This document shows positions 4,566 to 5,405 of a stretch of 5,405 bases of DNA, one piece after another (positions within the stretch are counted from its first letter, which is position 1; the number at the start of each line of letters is the position of its first letter). The notes below the pieces were generated by a model that was not told the DNA's origin, searched no databases, and saw nothing but the letters and a program-made list of their open reading frames with translations. The stretch spans positions 1 through 5,405 of the forward strand of contig CALIRN010000333.1 of NCBI GenBank assembly GCA_938042265.1, read 5' to 3'. Position numbers and translations under genes: made by a program. The DNA comes from an uncultured Eubacteriaceae bacterium (GTDB lineage Bacteria; Bacillota; Clostridia; Lachnospirales; CAG-274).

Positions 4566-5405
4566 TCAGTCTGATGTTTTTGGTGTTCTGTTAACTATAT
4601 ACACGCCAAGGCTTACAAGTATAAGTGCAATAAGTGTATTGATATTAAGAAACTCATCTCCTAAAAATATGCCCGAAAGTATTACTCCGAATACGGGATT
4701 AAGAAAGCAATATACGGAAATTTTACCCACATGGTTATACTTAAGCAGCTGTGCCCATACTGCAAAGGCAACGGAGGACAGCAGTGCAAGGTAAGTAAGC
4801 ATTGCAGCTGCGGCAGGGCTTGCTATGGTTAAATGACCGCCAAAGCACAAGCCGATAATTACAAGCACAATACCGCCGATACCGAGGTTAAAGCCCGTAA
4901 TCATAACTGAGTCGGAATTTTTTGTTATAAATTTGGTAATGACCGAGCCAAGCGCAAAGCAGAATGCAGCTATGAGAATAAAGCCGTCACCCATAGGCTT
5001 AAAGCTCATATCTATACTGTTTCCGTCAAGGCAGCATAGTACAACACCGCAGAAGCCAAGGGCACAGCCAATTACCTTTGTCAGGTTAAGTCTGTCCGAG
5101 GCAAAGCAGAAGTGAGCCAGTATAACGGCAAAAAAATTGCCTATGGAGTTTAATATGGAGCCTTTTACCCCCGAAAGATAAATAAGGCTGATATAAAAGA
5201 AGATGTACTGGATTGTAGTCTGTATAAGAGCCAGAGGGATAATCCCCTTAAGCTCATTTGCCTTTGGCAGTACAAGTCTTTTATGGATTACCGCATTAAA
5301 TATTGTAACAAAAATTCCTGCGGCTGTAAAGCGAATTCCTGCAAAAAGAATTTTTGAGGCAATATCCTCTGAGGGAATATTAAAAAGCTCATAGCCTATT
5401 TTGAT
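4566..5405 (-). CDS. EamA/DMT-family (drug/metabolite transporter) permease, 5' end outside window
   Basis: An inner-membrane carrier of the 10-helix drug/metabolite superfamily; substrate unknown. The minus-strand frame is open from the window edge (5405) to TGA at 4566-4568, giving 279 visible residues, so the Met at 5009 is internal and not the start. The first EamA repeat shows FAGIRFTAAGIFV (about residues 21-33) and a late helix GNFFAVILAHFCF before the polar SDRLNLTKVIG turn. The second repeat begins near residue 139 (GDGFILIAAFCFALGSVITK) and ends with LNPVFGVILSGIFLGDEFLN and a last helix LIALILVSLGVYIV. In the family, the end of each repeat has a P-x-F/V helix followed by G-E/D-x-L; here it is clear only in the second half. 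Full proteins are about 290-310 residues, so some 15-30 N-terminal residues are missing. tRNA-Arg follows on the same strand. Confidence 0.92.
   Translation of the reverse strand: MKIGYELFNIPSEDIASKILFAGIRFTAAGIFVTIFNAVIHKRLVLPKANELKGIIPLALIQTTIQYIFFYISLIYLSGVKGSILNSIGNFFAVILAHFCFASDRLNLTKVIGCALGFCGVVLCCLDGNSIDMSFKPMGDGFILIAAFCFALGSVITKFITKNSDSVMITGFNLGIGGIVLVIIGLCFGGHLTIASPAAAAMLTYLALLSSVAFAVWAQLLKYNHVGKISVYCFLNPVFGVILSGIFLGDEFLNINTLIALILVSLGVYIVNRTPKTSD

Noticed and set aside
4453..4794. 113-codon plus-strand open frame
   Set aside because: It runs antisense through the tRNA-Arg and the end of the EamA gene; its start overlaps the tRNA and it resembles no protein.
4566..5009. Treating the Met at 5009 as the start of a 147-residue single-repeat EamA protein
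   Set aside because: The same frame is open to the window edge and encodes the first EamA repeat, so the gene is larger and truncated only by the window.
1..5405. CRISPR array, complete insertion sequence, or defence system
   Set aside because: No regularly spaced repeats, no transposase frame and no nuclease/helicase-type gene were seen on either strand.

Overview
The window looks like chromosomal DNA from a Gram-positive anaerobe of the class Clostridia, possibly an Oscillospiraceae/Ruminococcaceae-like gut bacterium. This is inferred from the moderate-to-low GC content, strong AGGAGG-type ribosome binding sites, the Cu+-ATPase with a C-terminal HMA domain, and a remnant of a MobC protein typical of Firmicutes mobile elements. 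No 16S or other decisive marker is present, so genus is not assigned.

Left part (1-2880, plus strand): the 3' end of a P1B-type copper-exporting ATPase gene (copA) whose last 70 codons encode a CopZ-like HMA copper-binding domain. This domain has its own ribosome binding site and in-frame ATG, so the locus may make both a fused domain and a free copper chaperone. A perfect 21-bp hairpin terminator follows. Next comes a separate transcription unit with a good promoter and a folded leader, encoding a complete 454-residue MATE-family efflux protein, closed by a 12-bp hairpin.

Middle part (2880-4458): accessory or decayed DNA. It holds a minus-strand class I SAM-dependent methyltransferase with its own promoter. 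It also holds fragments of a mobilization gene (mobC): an N-terminal piece on the plus strand (frameshifted) and the adjoining middle piece on the minus strand about 290 bp away, as if the gene had been split by an inversion. An imperfect inverted repeat just upstream of the mobC start sits where an oriT would be expected. These remnants lie directly downstream of the 3' end of a tRNA gene, a classic integration site.

Right part (4410-5405, minus strand): an EamA/DMT-family transporter gene (5' end beyond the window), a small hairpin, a tRNA-Arg(CCG) gene and a strong intrinsic terminator, probably one transcription unit or two closely coupled ones.

The clearest items of biological interest are the internal translation start that could release a CopZ chaperone from copA, and the split/inverted mobC relic beside tRNA-Arg. 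I found no CRISPR array, no complete insertion sequence and no convincing undescribed multi-gene system.
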